A stretch of 10,454 nt of DNA from Kiritimatiellota bacterium (GCA_008636095.1 VSJD01000088.1:1-10454); one strand, 5' to 3'; positions 1-6,820 are shown, numbered from the stretch's first letter. Notes: a model not told the origin generated them from the sequence alone. Translations and numbers: made by a program.

Positions 1-525
1 TGTCCTTGCGGATATTACGGCGACTCAAAACACAATTGCCGCTGTACGCCGCTCCAGATTCAGAACTACCGCAACAAGATTTCCGGGCCGCTCCTCGACC
101 GGATAGATATTCACATTGAGGTACCGTCGGTCCGCTACCAGGAGCTGGCCTCCACCGGCACGGGTGAGCCCTCGGCGGCCATCCGCTCGCGCGTGCTTGC
201 CGCGCGTGCGGCCCAGCAGGAGCGCTTCAAAGGGCCTGTCCTGAGCTTGTCGAAGGCGCCTGCCCTGAGCTTGTCGAAGGGCAAGGTGCGCTGTAACGCG
301 GGGATGCGGACCAAGGAACTGCACAAGCATTGCCAGTTAAAGCCCGATGCCCAGGCCCAATTGAAGATGGCGATTACGGAACTAAATTTCAGCGCGCGGG
401 CCTACGACCGCATCCTGAAGGTGGCCCGCACCATCGCCGACCTGGCGAATTCTGCAGATATTCAGACCGAGCACGTCTCCGAGGCCATCCAGTATCGCAA
501 CCTGGATAGACAATTTTGGATATAA
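1..525 (+). CDS. comM: YifB/ComM-family AAA+ ATPase, C-terminal part (5'-truncated by window edge)
   Basis: The reading frame is open from base 1 to TAA at 523-525 and gives 174 residues, about the last third of a family whose members are near 500 residues. Visible hallmarks are the Cys cluster at the start (C1, C3, C13, C15 around CPCGYYGDSKH), the ISGPLLDRID segment that closes the Mg-chelatase AAA+ core (residues 27-36), and the C-terminal Mg_chelatase_C helices ending FSARAYDRILKVARTIAD and NLDRQFWI. Family members (ComM) are hexameric helicases that promote branch migration during integration of foreign DNA in natural transformation; that role is family knowledge. An oddity is a 16-residue insert at residues 79-94, made of two in-frame 24-bp repeats, at the link between the AAA+ core and the C-terminal domain. 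The frame remains open, so the gene may still work. The family call is confident; activity is unknown. Confidence 0.93.
   Translation, partial: CPCGYYGDSKHNCRCTPLQIQNYRNKISGPLLDRIDIHIEVPSVRYQELASTGTGEPSAAIRSRVLAARAAQQERFKGPVLSLSKAPALSLSKGKVRCNAGMRTKELHKHCQLKPDAQAQLKMAITELNFSARAYDRILKVARTIADLANSADIQTEHVSEAIQYRNLDRQFWI
235..282 (+). repeat. Two tandem 24-bp dispersed repeats inserted in frame in yifB
   Basis: Units 235-258 and 259-282 share the core CCTGAGCTTGTCGAAGG and differ at only a few bases. Each is exactly eight codons, so they add the peptides PVLSLSKA and PALSLSKG without breaking the frame. The flanking protein (QERFKG before, KVRCNAGM after) looks continuous with other YifB proteins once the insert is removed. 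The same core occurs as a short dispersed repeat in many environmental bacterial genomes (general knowledge). Confidence 0.85.
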
Positions 526-540
526 GAGTCTTATAATAGA

Positions 541-609
541 CTGGCGATCCAACCTGCCCTGAGCGTAGTCGAAGGGTACCGCAACCTGGACCGGCAGTTC
601 TGGATATGA
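541..609 (+). pseudogene. Second copy of the yifB 3' end (tail fragment with a 24-bp insert)
   Basis: Reading from 541 gives LAIQ, then an eight-residue insert PALSVVEG, then YRNLDRQFWI and TGA at 607-609. Without the insert, the segment from AIQ onward matches the last 13 residues of the gene ending at 525. Over the final 33 bases there are 7 nucleotide differences from that gene and none changes an amino acid (the stop differs, TGA versus TAA). It has no start codon or upstream frame, so it is a non-functional remnant. It lies 15 bases after the first stop and in the same orientation. Confidence 0.85.
553..576 (+). repeat. 24-bp dispersed repeat (GTAGTCGA variant) inside the yifB tail remnant
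   Basis: The unit CCTGCCCTGAGC-GTAGTCGAAGGG is the same length and same design as the units at 235-282, with the centre changed from TTGT to GTAG. It sits exactly between the codons for AIQ and YRN of the yifB tail, so its 24-bp limits are defined by the interrupted sequence. The core is an imperfect palindrome (CCCTGAGC facing GTCGAAGGG is only partly self-complementary). Confidence 0.8.
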
Positions 610-674
610 GATGTTACTTGTAAAGCACAGGGCCTTGTGATTTATTCCAGCGCCGGTTAATGACGTTGGCTTTA

Positions 675-701
675 AAGGATACGGTTAGAGCCGTGATCCT
701 T
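675..701 (-). terminator. Possible weak hairpin terminator of the FG-GAP gene
   Basis: Arms AAGGAT+ACGG (675-684) and CCGT+ATCCTT (691-701, one bulged G) can form a 10-bp stem with a 6-base loop. It lies 20 bases past the stop codon of the minus-strand gene ending at 721. On that strand only three T follow the stem, so an intrinsic terminator is possible but weak. Confidence 0.35.
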
Positions 702-720
702 CTGATACTTCTATTGAGGC

Positions 721-3700
721 TCAATAAACTTGCAAGGTCTTGAGCTTCAACAGGGTCTTGTTCCAAACACCGGCGCTGTATTGCTTAAAGCATGGCCAAA
801 GTGATTTCTGGTAGGCCAGGATTTCAAGATTGGCGCTGCCGCCGGCCGGCACCGTGTATTCCAAATTCGCTGACTCTTTGGTCTCTTTGTACAGGATCGC
901 GCTCCGGTTCTCGCTCCAATAGCTGCTCGATCCGCACACCAAGCCCAGCCTCGCATAGCCAGTTCCCACGCTGCCATAGCCTTGGGGGCCCATCGTGTCC
1001 CACAAATCCAGAGAGGAAATGTAGAGCGAGAAGTGGGCGTCGACCGCGAACGTCAGCTTGGTGTCGGCGGCGTCGCCGTTGGCCACGGCCAGGATGAGCG
1101 AGGCCTTGTCAGCGCTCCAGGGGCTAAGGAAGTACCAGGGAGTCCGGTTGATCGATTCGGTTTTGACCTCGATGGAGGCATTGCCGCGCGCGGTTTCGAG
1201 CTGCTTGCTAAAGGCATAATAGCCGCTATCCATCATGTAGCTGTCGATTTGCTGCTTGACGCCTTCGCGCAGCACCGGCTGGCTGCGCACAAACATGACC
1301 GCGCTGCCAAAAAGGTGCGCATTGCTAGTTCCGGCTTGGACCGTGTTCATCGCGGCATCGTAGTATTGCACCGTGACAGACATCTGGCGTCCCTTCAGGT
1401 TGGTGCCCCAGGGCGCGCACACCACGTAATCGCCCGCGGCCAGGCCGCTCAGGCTGCCCTGCGCCACCGCCACCTGGGTTTCCGTCTTGAATTTGTTGTA
1501 GCCGGTCGTGGCGCCATCCGACCACCAGGTCCATGCCAGGTAGCGGTCGTTCTTAAGATTGCCGACCAGGCGCACGCCGCCGACGGCTATGGGCTGGAGC
1601 ACCATGGACGCATCCGCTGCCTCAAAACAAGCGTACTGGTTGCTATTCACATAGGTCTGCACATTTTCAGGCTCACCGATGACGCGCACCTTCAGGCCCC
1701 AGTTGGCACCGGTGCTGACGGAAGCCGCCAGGAAATCGGCCGCCTTGTACATGGCGCGAACGCTTTCCGGCAATTCCGTGGGCGGCGGCACGGCGGCGAT
1801 TTCCGTCCCCAGTGAAAGGCTGGCCGCGGCCAGCGCATCGACACACACAAGGAAGTGCGTGGTCTGCTCTGCGATGTTCGGTGCAAATGTTTGGTCGACA
1901 TAATTCTCGAACACCGCCTGCCCGGGCACGCCGTTGGTGTACAACACCTGATGGCCATAGACCTGCAGGCCCTCGACCTGGTAAGTCAGCATCTCGGTAA
2001 AATACTGTTCCAGGGAGCGATAGCACAGTGCCAAGTCCTGGCCGGCCTTAACCTTGTCGATCAGCTGGCTATTCCACAAATCCAGTGAACTGGGGATGGC
2101 AAAGTTCTGCCCGACCATGTGGGTGTGGATATCGTCCAGGCTTCTCAGGATGTAGCTGTCCCTGTAATAATCCAGGAACTCGGCAACCTTGATGGCCCTG
2201 GCGGCCTTCGACAGCGTCGTGTAGGAAGTCAGGTTGAAATTGAGCAGCTTCTTGTGCGTGTTGTGGATTTTTTTGATGGCGTCGGACATCACGGATTGCC
2301 AGATTGCCGATTCAAGCTGCTTGCGGGTGAGGGAGAGCTGGACCAGAAGGTTTTTCTGTTGTTCCATGACTTCCGCCAGGTTCGTGCTGATGGTGTCGAG
2401 CTTCTGGTTCATCAGCTCGATCTTGGCATCGCGCTGGTCCTGCTCGTAATCCTCGATAATGGATTCCGCGATGCCCAGCACGGCCTTGACGACGGCGCCA
2501 GCCGTCACACGGCTCGGCCCACTGCCGGTGGTGTGGCGCAGTCCGTAAACCGAGCCGATAAGCAGGTCCTTAATGTCCTGTACGGGCAACAGGGCTTCGC
2601 CCAGCGCCGTTGTGAACTGCGGCTCTGACGGCTCCGTGAGCATCTGCCCGGTCACCTGGTCAAGAACGCAAACGCGGCGATCCGATCCGGCTCCGAAGCG
2701 TGCGGAGACCGCTTGGCAATGCGCAGGATCGGTTATGCCCGGCGCCGGGTTCCAGAATCCGATCCGCGTGAAGTCATAAGCGCTGGAATGGATGATCCAC
2801 TGTCCGCCGGCAGGCCAATAAACGGCTAGATCCGCAAGGCCGTCTTCATCGTAATCGGCAGGAATGGCCACGCACCCGCTCCAGCCGAATACCTGTCCGA
2901 GCACCGTGCCACCGCCGCTCTTTAAGATGTACCAGCGCGCCTCCTCCGGCCAGAAGACGGCCGGATCAGCCCGGCTGTCGCCGTCAAAATCCGCTGCCAC
3001 CGGCTGAACCCCCGTGAACCCCCAGAATAGATCAGCTGCCGTTGACGTGCCGCTCAGAAAGGCCTGCCAATAGCCGGTTTCTGGCTGATAGACAGCCGGA
3101 TCGGTCAATCCGTCGCCGTCATAATCGGCCGGCATGGGAATGCTGGTTGCATTACCCAATACGCCCGCGATACCGTTGCCGGAACTCATCATGATCACCC
3201 ACAGGGCCGACGCACGCTCGAATACGGCCAAGTCGGCGATTCCATCCCCGTCGTAGTCGCCCACGACAGGTTCGGCGCCGGGTCCGCCTAACTCCATATC
3301 GGCGATGGTCCCATGCAGGCTCTCGCGAATGTACCACCTTCCGGTGTCCGGCTGATAGGCGCCAAGTTCATCGACGCTATCGCCGTTAAAATCGCCGACA
3401 AAAGCCGTCATGCCGGCCTGGTTGAAGGACAAGGTAGACGGCGCATAGGTCAATGCCAGGCAGCGGCCGAGAAGGTTCGTTGCGCTATCCGTTGTGTGTA
3501 CGGCACTACCGGTGGCCGTGCCGCCGGCATATTGGGAGCGTGAAAAGTTGATCATCCAAATGCCATCGGCCGTATCGTAAGTCAGCGGATCGTCCTTCAT
3601 GTCGCCGTCGAAGTCCGCGGCGTCCGCCGCATGGCCTGCAATGCCGCAAGCCACGTTCTGGGCCACGATGGTGGACTTGGCCAGCGAATATATGTACCAC

Positions 3701-4398
3701 AAACCATTGGCGGTATTCCGCACGGCGTTGTCAGACACACCATCACCGTCAAAATCGCCGCTCACCGGCTTCATCCCCGGCGCGCCCCACACGCCCTCCC
3801 AGATAAGGCCCATGGCCGAGGCAAAGATGCGCCACGTTCCCGTGGCTTCGGAATACACGCACGTGTCGGAGCAACCATCACCGTCATAGTCGCCGCTGAC
3901 TGCCTCGAAGCCGGGCCCGCCCCAAACGTCTCCCGCAACCAGAATGTCGCCTTGAACGGTGCGTGCGAACCACCTCCCGGTTGAGGCCTGATAGACCGCC
4001 AGATCCCAGATCCCATCGCCGTTGTAGTCTCCAGGCACCGGAGTCATGTCCGGTCCACCCCAGAATTCATCCCAAAGCACCAGTGTGCCAGCGACCGTCC
4101 TTATATACCACCGTCCGCTTCCGGCGTGATACATGGCCAGGTCCCAGATGCCGTCCCCATCGTAATCTCCGCTGACCGGCTGCAGGCCGGCTCCACCCCA
4201 GTCCACATTGCTGGCGATGATGTCTCCCGGCACATTGCAAATGGTCCACATGCCCGAGGCGTTATCATACATGGCCAAATCGCAAATGCCGTCGGCGTTG
4301 TAATCCCCTTTGACGAAAACTGCGCCCTGCGCGCCGGAGACCCCAGCCAACCAGCTTGCCAAGACAATACAGAATCCAGCAATCCTGGTTTTGTTCAT
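721..4398 (-). CDS. Exported FG-GAP/VCBS-like repeat protein with coiled-coil middle and beta-rich C-terminus
   Basis: The start is taken at 4398 because a signal peptide follows it (MNKTRIAGFCIVLASWLAG, cleavage likely near residue 25) and GAGGA lies five bases upstream; the frame is open to 4656 but that extension looks non-coding. The product has 1225 residues. Residues 28-570 hold 11 clear repeats and one degenerate repeat of about 45 residues, of the form GDYDGDG.xDLAVY...GxW, with Asp-rich loops typical of Ca2+-binding FG-GAP/VCBS blades. Residues about 597-870 are mainly helical, with a heptad coiled coil at 660-695 (I660, M663, L667, I670, L674, V677, L684, L688, L695). Residues about 895-1225 look beta-rich and match no family I recognise. 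No LPXTG or PEP-type sorting tail is visible. It is probably secreted or surface-bound. An adhesin or toxin-like role is possible but not shown. Confidence 0.85.
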   Translation of the reverse strand: MNKTRIAGFCIVLASWLAGVSGAQGAVFVKGDYNADGICDLAMYDNASGMWTICNVPGDIIASNVDWGGAGLQPVSGDYDGDGIWDLAMYHAGSGRWYIRTVAGTLVLWDEFWGGPDMTPVPGDYNGDGIWDLAVYQASTGRWFARTVQGDILVAGDVWGGPGFEAVSGDYDGDGCSDTCVYSEATGTWRIFASAMGLIWEGVWGAPGMKPVSGDFDGDGVSDNAVRNTANGLWYIYSLAKSTIVAQNVACGIAGHAADAADFDGDMKDDPLTYDTADGIWMINFSRSQYAGGTATGSAVHTTDSATNLLGRCLALTYAPSTLSFNQAGMTAFVGDFNGDSVDELGAYQPDTGRWYIRESLHGTIADMELGGPGAEPVVGDYDGDGIADLAVFERASALWVIMMSSGNGIAGVLGNATSIPMPADYDGDGLTDPAVYQPETGYWQAFLSGTSTAADLFWGFTGVQPVAADFDGDSRADPAVFWPEEARWYILKSGGGTVLGQVFGWSGCVAIPADYDEDGLADLAVYWPAGGQWIIHSSAYDFTRIGFWNPAPGITDPAHCQAVSARFGAGSDRRVCVLDQVTGQMLTEPSEPQFTTALGEALLPVQDIKDLLIGSVYGLRHTTGSGPSRVTAGAVVKAVLGIAESIIEDYEQDQRDAKIELMNQKLDTISTNLAEVMEQQKNLLVQLSLTRKQLESAIWQSVMSDAIKKIHNTHKKLLNFNLTSYTTLSKAARAIKVAEFLDYYRDSYILRSLDDIHTHMVGQNFAIPSSLDLWNSQLIDKVKAGQDLALCYRSLEQYFTEMLTYQVEGLQVYGHQVLYTNGVPGQAVFENYVDQTFAPNIAEQTTHFLVCVDALAAASLSLGTEIAAVPPPTELPESVRAMYKAADFLAASVSTGANWGLKVRVIGEPENVQTYVNSNQYACFEAADASMVLQPIAVGGVRLVGNLKNDRYLAWTWWSDGATTGYNKFKTETQVAVAQGSLSGLAAGDYVVCAPWGTNLKGRQMSVTVQYYDAAMNTVQAGTSNAHLFGSAVMFVRSQPVLREGVKQQIDSYMMDSGYYAFSKQLETARGNASIEVKTESINRTPWYFLSPWSADKASLILAVANGDAADTKLTFAVDAHFSLYISSLDLWDTMGPQGYGSVGTGYARLGLVCGSSSYWSENRSAILYKETKESANLEYTVPAGGSANLEILAYQKSLWPCFKQYSAGVWNKTLLKLKTLQVY

Positions 4399-4403
4399 AA
4401 ATA

Positions 4404-4408
4404 TCCTC
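4404..4408 (-). promoter_or_regulatory. Shine-Dalgarno of the FG-GAP repeat gene
   Basis: GAGGA on the minus strand lies five bases before ATG at 4398. Together with the signal peptide that follows, it selects this start over the in-frame ATG at 4656. Confidence 0.7.
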
Positions 4409-4701
4409 GCTGTTTTAGTTTGTTGCTTTCCCGTAACAAATTGTGAAATTAATGTAAATTCCTTTTCATAAAGCACTTCTGAATAATGGCTGTTATTGTA
4501 AATACTCAAGGCTATAACACGGCATATTGGTGAATAAATCAAGGCAATTCTAGCTCTGGATTCGGGACCAGGTCCCGCTTGGTTTGTCTGCCGGCGCAAG
4601 GCGCGTCCTACGTCGGTCGCGTAACCTCGATCCCGATTCAGTGCTGACTTGTTCATAGTGCCCCATTTATGACAATGCTACATACAACATGCCAGTCACC
4701 C

Positions 4702-4732
4702 AAAAACAAGGGAAAAACAAGGGAAAAACAAG
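4702..4732 (+). repeat. 11-bp tandem repeat, about 2.8 copies
   Basis: AAAAACAAGGG occurs at 4702-4712 and 4713-4723 and partially at 4724-4732, all identical. The unit is close to one helical turn, so the A-tracts are in phase and the segment is probably bent. It lies 36 bases upstream of the start at 4768. Confidence 0.85.
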
Positions 4733-4767
4733 TTGAAGAAAGAAAATATCTTTGGTAATCTTAGCTC

Positions 4768-4974
4768 ATGAGATTAAACGATGGTATCGTGCACGACAGA
4801 GGGGAAGAGACCCCGGAAGCAAAGGTCCGTTGGTTTCGGTCGCTGCCGCTTTCCGAACGCATGGAGATGTTGTGCTCATTTACAGACTTAGCTCTGACCG
4901 CAAACCCAAATCTTCAGGAGCGGAAGCATGTTAAACCGCTTGCAGGACGTATTCAGGTCCTTTCAATAACATGA
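4768..4974 (+). CDS. Small hypothetical protein paired with a nucleotidyltransferase-fold gene
   Basis: This 68-residue ORF begins with ATG and reads as a compact, charged, soluble protein. It contains AKVRWFRSLPLSERMEMLC followed by a short helix with TDLALTANPNLQERK and a basic tail. No signal peptide or membrane segment is seen. Its last 47 bases overlap the start of the next gene (ATG at 4928), an arrangement typical of translationally coupled pairs. I recall similar short proteins next to MNT-like nucleotidyltransferases, which suggests the partner half of a toxin-antitoxin-like pair; this is inference. No strong Shine-Dalgarno precedes the ATG. The frame is intact, unlike its partner. 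Confidence 0.6.
   Translation: MRLNDGIVHDRGEETPEAKVRWFRSLPLSERMEMLCSFTDLALTANPNLQERKHVKPLAGRIQVLSIT
4916..4920 (+). promoter_or_regulatory. Shine-Dalgarno for the nucleotidyltransferase gene
   Basis: AGGAG lies seven bases before ATG at 4928. It shows that the gene begins at 4928, ahead of the internal stop, and not at the GTG at 4988, which has no such site. Confidence 0.7.
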
Positions 4975-5383
4975 CGTAAAATACGTTGTGATCGGTGGCA
5001 TTGCCTCTATTTTGCACGGCGTTCCCCGCGCCACGTTTGACCTCGACATTCTCATAGAGGCCACTCCTGAGAATACGCAGCGACTGCTCGCTGCACTGCT
5101 CGATGCCGGCCTTGGAACGGCATCGTTGACCACGGTTGAGGATGTCCTCGCCAATGAAATCACGATCTTCCGAGACCGTGTTCGTGTTGACGTGCAAATA
5201 TCCACACCCGGTATTACCTTTGATGATGCCTGGCAGCGTCGCAAAACCCTGTCCTATCACGGTCAAGAATTCTTTATCCTATGCAAGCAAGACCTGATTG
5301 CATCGAAGCGAGCCGCCGGACGAGATGTAGATATTGAGGATGTCCGGCTCTTGGACCTTTCGGAATCGGAAGATGCGGAATAA
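4928..5383 (+). pseudogene. Nucleotidyltransferase-fold protein (AbiEii/MNT-like) with an in-frame premature stop
   Basis: Reading from ATG 4928 gives MLNRLQDVFRSFQ, a TAA stop at 4967-4969, then HDVKYVVIGGIAS in the same frame through to TAA at 5381-5383. The joined product would be 151 codons. The nucleotidyltransferase signature is clear: GGIAS at the N-terminal strand, then FDLDI giving the D-x-D metal site, and a third acidic residue in RVDVQI. The C-terminal part (DLIASKRAAGRDVDIEDVRLL) resembles AbiEii-like and other minimal nucleotidyltransferases of toxin-antitoxin systems. Such enzymes transfer NMPs to tRNA or to partner proteins (family knowledge). A single substitution of a sense codon such as GAA or AAA explains the stop. 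Initiation at GTG 4988 would cut the first beta strand and lacks a ribosome site, so the gene is probably inactive unless the stop is a sequencing error. Confidence 0.8.
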
Positions 5384-5402
5384 AGCTTTGGATAGTAGCT
5401 GG

Positions 5403-5504
5403 CGCGCCGCCATTGCCGATCTGGCGAATTCCGCGGACATCCAGACCGAGCACGTCTCTGAGGCCATCCAATACCGGAACTTGGATCGGCAGTTCTGGAT
5501 ATAA
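5403..5504 (+). pseudogene. Third copy of the yifB 3' end (last about 33 codons)
   Basis: In the frame ending TAA 5502-5504 this segment encodes AAIADLANSADIQ and continues to NLDRQFWI. From IADL to the end, the 30 residues are identical to the gene that ends at 525. The DNA of those 31 codons differs at 15 of 93 positions, all synonymous. Homology fades upstream of about 5403, just after the stop of the nucleotidyltransferase gene at 5383. No start codon or Shine-Dalgarno serves it. It lies 34 bases from the facing stop of the phosphoesterase gene. Confidence 0.9.
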
Positions 5505-5538
5505 GAATCACTCCCGGAATGATACTTATACCCAGTCG

Positions 5539-6806
5539 TTACTGCACCGGGACCCAGCCCGGCCCGCCCCAGACGCCTTCGTTGTAGAGAATGAGGCCGT
5601 TAGCCAGCGAGTAGATGGACCAATAGCCATCATGGTACACGGTCAGGTCGGACTTGCCATCACCGTCATAGTCCCCGGGTACTGGGGTCCAGCCCGGCCC
5701 ACCCACGACGCCATCATTGTAGAGGATGAGTCCGTTAGCTAGTGAGTAAATGGACCAATAGCCATCATGGTACACGGTCAGGTCGGACTTGCCGTCTCCA
5801 TCGAAATCGGTCGGGTTTCGGATGGCAGGATTCGTGACCTGATAAGAATAGGTATCGTACGTTGTCCACGTTGTAAGGTCGGTTGACCCCTTCCATTCCA
5901 GTCTGACATTGAAGTTGGAGACCGTGACAAGCACATACCCGTTTGTGCCGACGTTATAATAGCAGTTGGAGCCCATGGCTTGTTCGCCAAAGTTTTGGCC
6001 GTATATGCCGTCCCAATTGGTTTCGAAAGGCGCGCCGCCGGCGCCTGAAACAACCTGCATGATGTTGATGCCGTTCTTTGGCATCAGAAGGGCGCGGTCA
6101 TAAAAGTGGTCATGCGCGCACAAATACATCCGGCATTCCGCCTCCGTTATGGATTTAAGGAAAAGATCCCGCGCTGTAGTGTTAATAGCAAGGCATTCAG
6201 CCTCGTCAACTTGAACCGCCGGTTCGTGTCCAAAAACAAAGGTATGCGTATAACGATTTGAGGCGAGCTGGCTGTCAAGCCACACCTGGTTCACCTGGTT
6301 TGGATTCTTATATTGATCCAGACCGATAAACAAAGCGTTGTTATGCGCAAAACTGTAGGTTAATCCAACTTCACCCGCCGGTCCATTACTTGGAACCGAG
6401 GCGCCAAAGACCGAAAGATAATCAGTACCGTTGGTATCGTCGCCATAGGTCTCGTGGTTGCCACGCACCGGGTAGATCGGGATGCCGGTGGAGTAAATAC
6501 TGGAGAACGCATTCGACCATTGCGCGTATTCGGCAAGCAAGGCGGTACGGTCGCCAGGATCGGCGCCCAAGATCAGATCACCGGGCACAAGTACCAAACG
6601 GGCCTTTCATTGACAATTTGGTGTGCCATAGGAATGCAAACGTTGGTATTGACGGAATTGGAGATGCTTATGCCGCTCTGGGTGTCGGCTATACAGACAA
6701 ACTTCCATGTATCGGCTGCGGCAATATTCAATGACAGCAATAGGTAAGAAAACACCAAACCTGCCTGCATCCAACCATTAATTTTGGATTCACAATATTG
6801 TTTCAT
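5539..6806 (-). pseudogene. Exported calcineurin-like metallophosphoesterase with two C-terminal FG-GAP repeats, one-base frameshift
   Basis: Translation starts at ATG 6806 after a strong GGAGGAAGG site. Residues 1-32 form a signal peptide (hydrophobic stretch AGLVFSYLLLSLNIAAA). FVCIADTQSG gives the first metal motif (D41, Q43). The frame breaks at about 6596-6598, where one T seems missing from a T run on the coding strand; adding it gives NERPV-LVLVPGDLILG, the expected second motif (G76, D77). The remaining motifs are intact: RGNHE (116-119), FGHEP (193-196) and CAHDHFYDR (H232, H234). Residues about 334-422 are two near-identical 45-residue FG-GAP-like repeats with DFDGDGKSDL loops. The restored length is 422 residues. 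The family hydrolyses phosphoester bonds with a two-metal centre; the substrate is unknown. With all motifs preserved, a recent mutation or a sequencing indel is equally possible. Confidence 0.85.
5555..5824 (-). repeat. Tandem 135-bp coding repeat (two FG-GAP units)
   Basis: Units 5555-5689 and 5690-5824 are each 135 bp (45 codons). A 44-bp block is identical in both (5615-5658 and 5750-5793), and the first 60 bases differ at about ten positions. The second ends inside the linker to the phosphoesterase domain, where similarity fades. This points to a fairly recent duplication of one unit. Confidence 0.85.
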
Positions 6807-6810
6807 AAAA

Positions 6811-6820
6811 CCCTTCCTCC
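6811..6820 (-). promoter_or_regulatory. Shine-Dalgarno of the phosphoesterase gene
   Basis: GGAGGAAGGG on the minus strand ends four bases before ATG at 6806 (the GGAGG core is nine bases away). It is a strong purine-rich site that fixes the start ahead of the signal peptide. Confidence 0.75.

Larger units (their letters stand above)
4399..4767. other. Gene-free stretch between divergent genes
   Basis: This 369-base region separates the minus-strand FG-GAP gene from the plus-strand pair that starts at 4768, so promoters for both should lie here. Bases 4399-4550 and 4655-4767 are AT-rich and 4555-4640 is GC-rich. I could not find a convincing -35/-10 pair for either gene. It contains the 13-base palindrome GGGACCAGGTCCC at 4564-4576 and an 11-bp tandem repeat at 4702-4732. 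The minus frame is open as far as 4656 but has no protein-like composition. Confidence 0.6.

Noticed and set aside
25..330. Minus-strand ORF with peptides such as FDKLRTG
   Set aside because: It is the antisense of yifB; the apparent peptides are the reverse translation of the 24-bp repeats.
527..542. Short inverted repeat AGTCT-TATAAT-AGACT after the yifB stop
   Set aside because: A 5-bp AT-rich stem is too weak for a terminator and could be chance; it may only mark the seam between two tails.
235..576. 24-bp repeats as a CRISPR array
   Set aside because: Two units are directly adjacent with no spacer, the third is far away, and all are inside yifB coding sequence.
982..1815. 277-residue plus-strand ORF opposite the FG-GAP gene
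   Set aside because: It is a shadow of the minus-strand gene in GC-rich DNA. It has no ribosome site and no recognisable motif, while the opposite frame has clear coding structure.
2119..2628. 169-residue plus-strand ORF
   Set aside because: It mirrors the coiled-coil part of the minus-strand gene and has no independent evidence of coding.
4399..4656. In-frame N-terminal extension of the FG-GAP protein to ATG 4656
   Set aside because: The extra 86 residues have no protein-like pattern and cross the GC-rich island. A signal peptide and a good ribosome site point to ATG 4398.
4733..4761. TTGAAG/TAATCT as promoter of the small ORF at 4768
   Set aside because: Both boxes are poor matches and the start of transcription would fall on the ATG itself.
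4988..5383. Nucleotidyltransferase starting at GTG 4988
   Set aside because: It has no ribosome site and would remove the first strand; the homologous reading begins at ATG 4928 before the stop.
5539..6597. Phosphoesterase as a separate gene starting with TTG 6597
   Set aside because: It would lack the first metal motif and signal peptide, both present just upstream in another frame.
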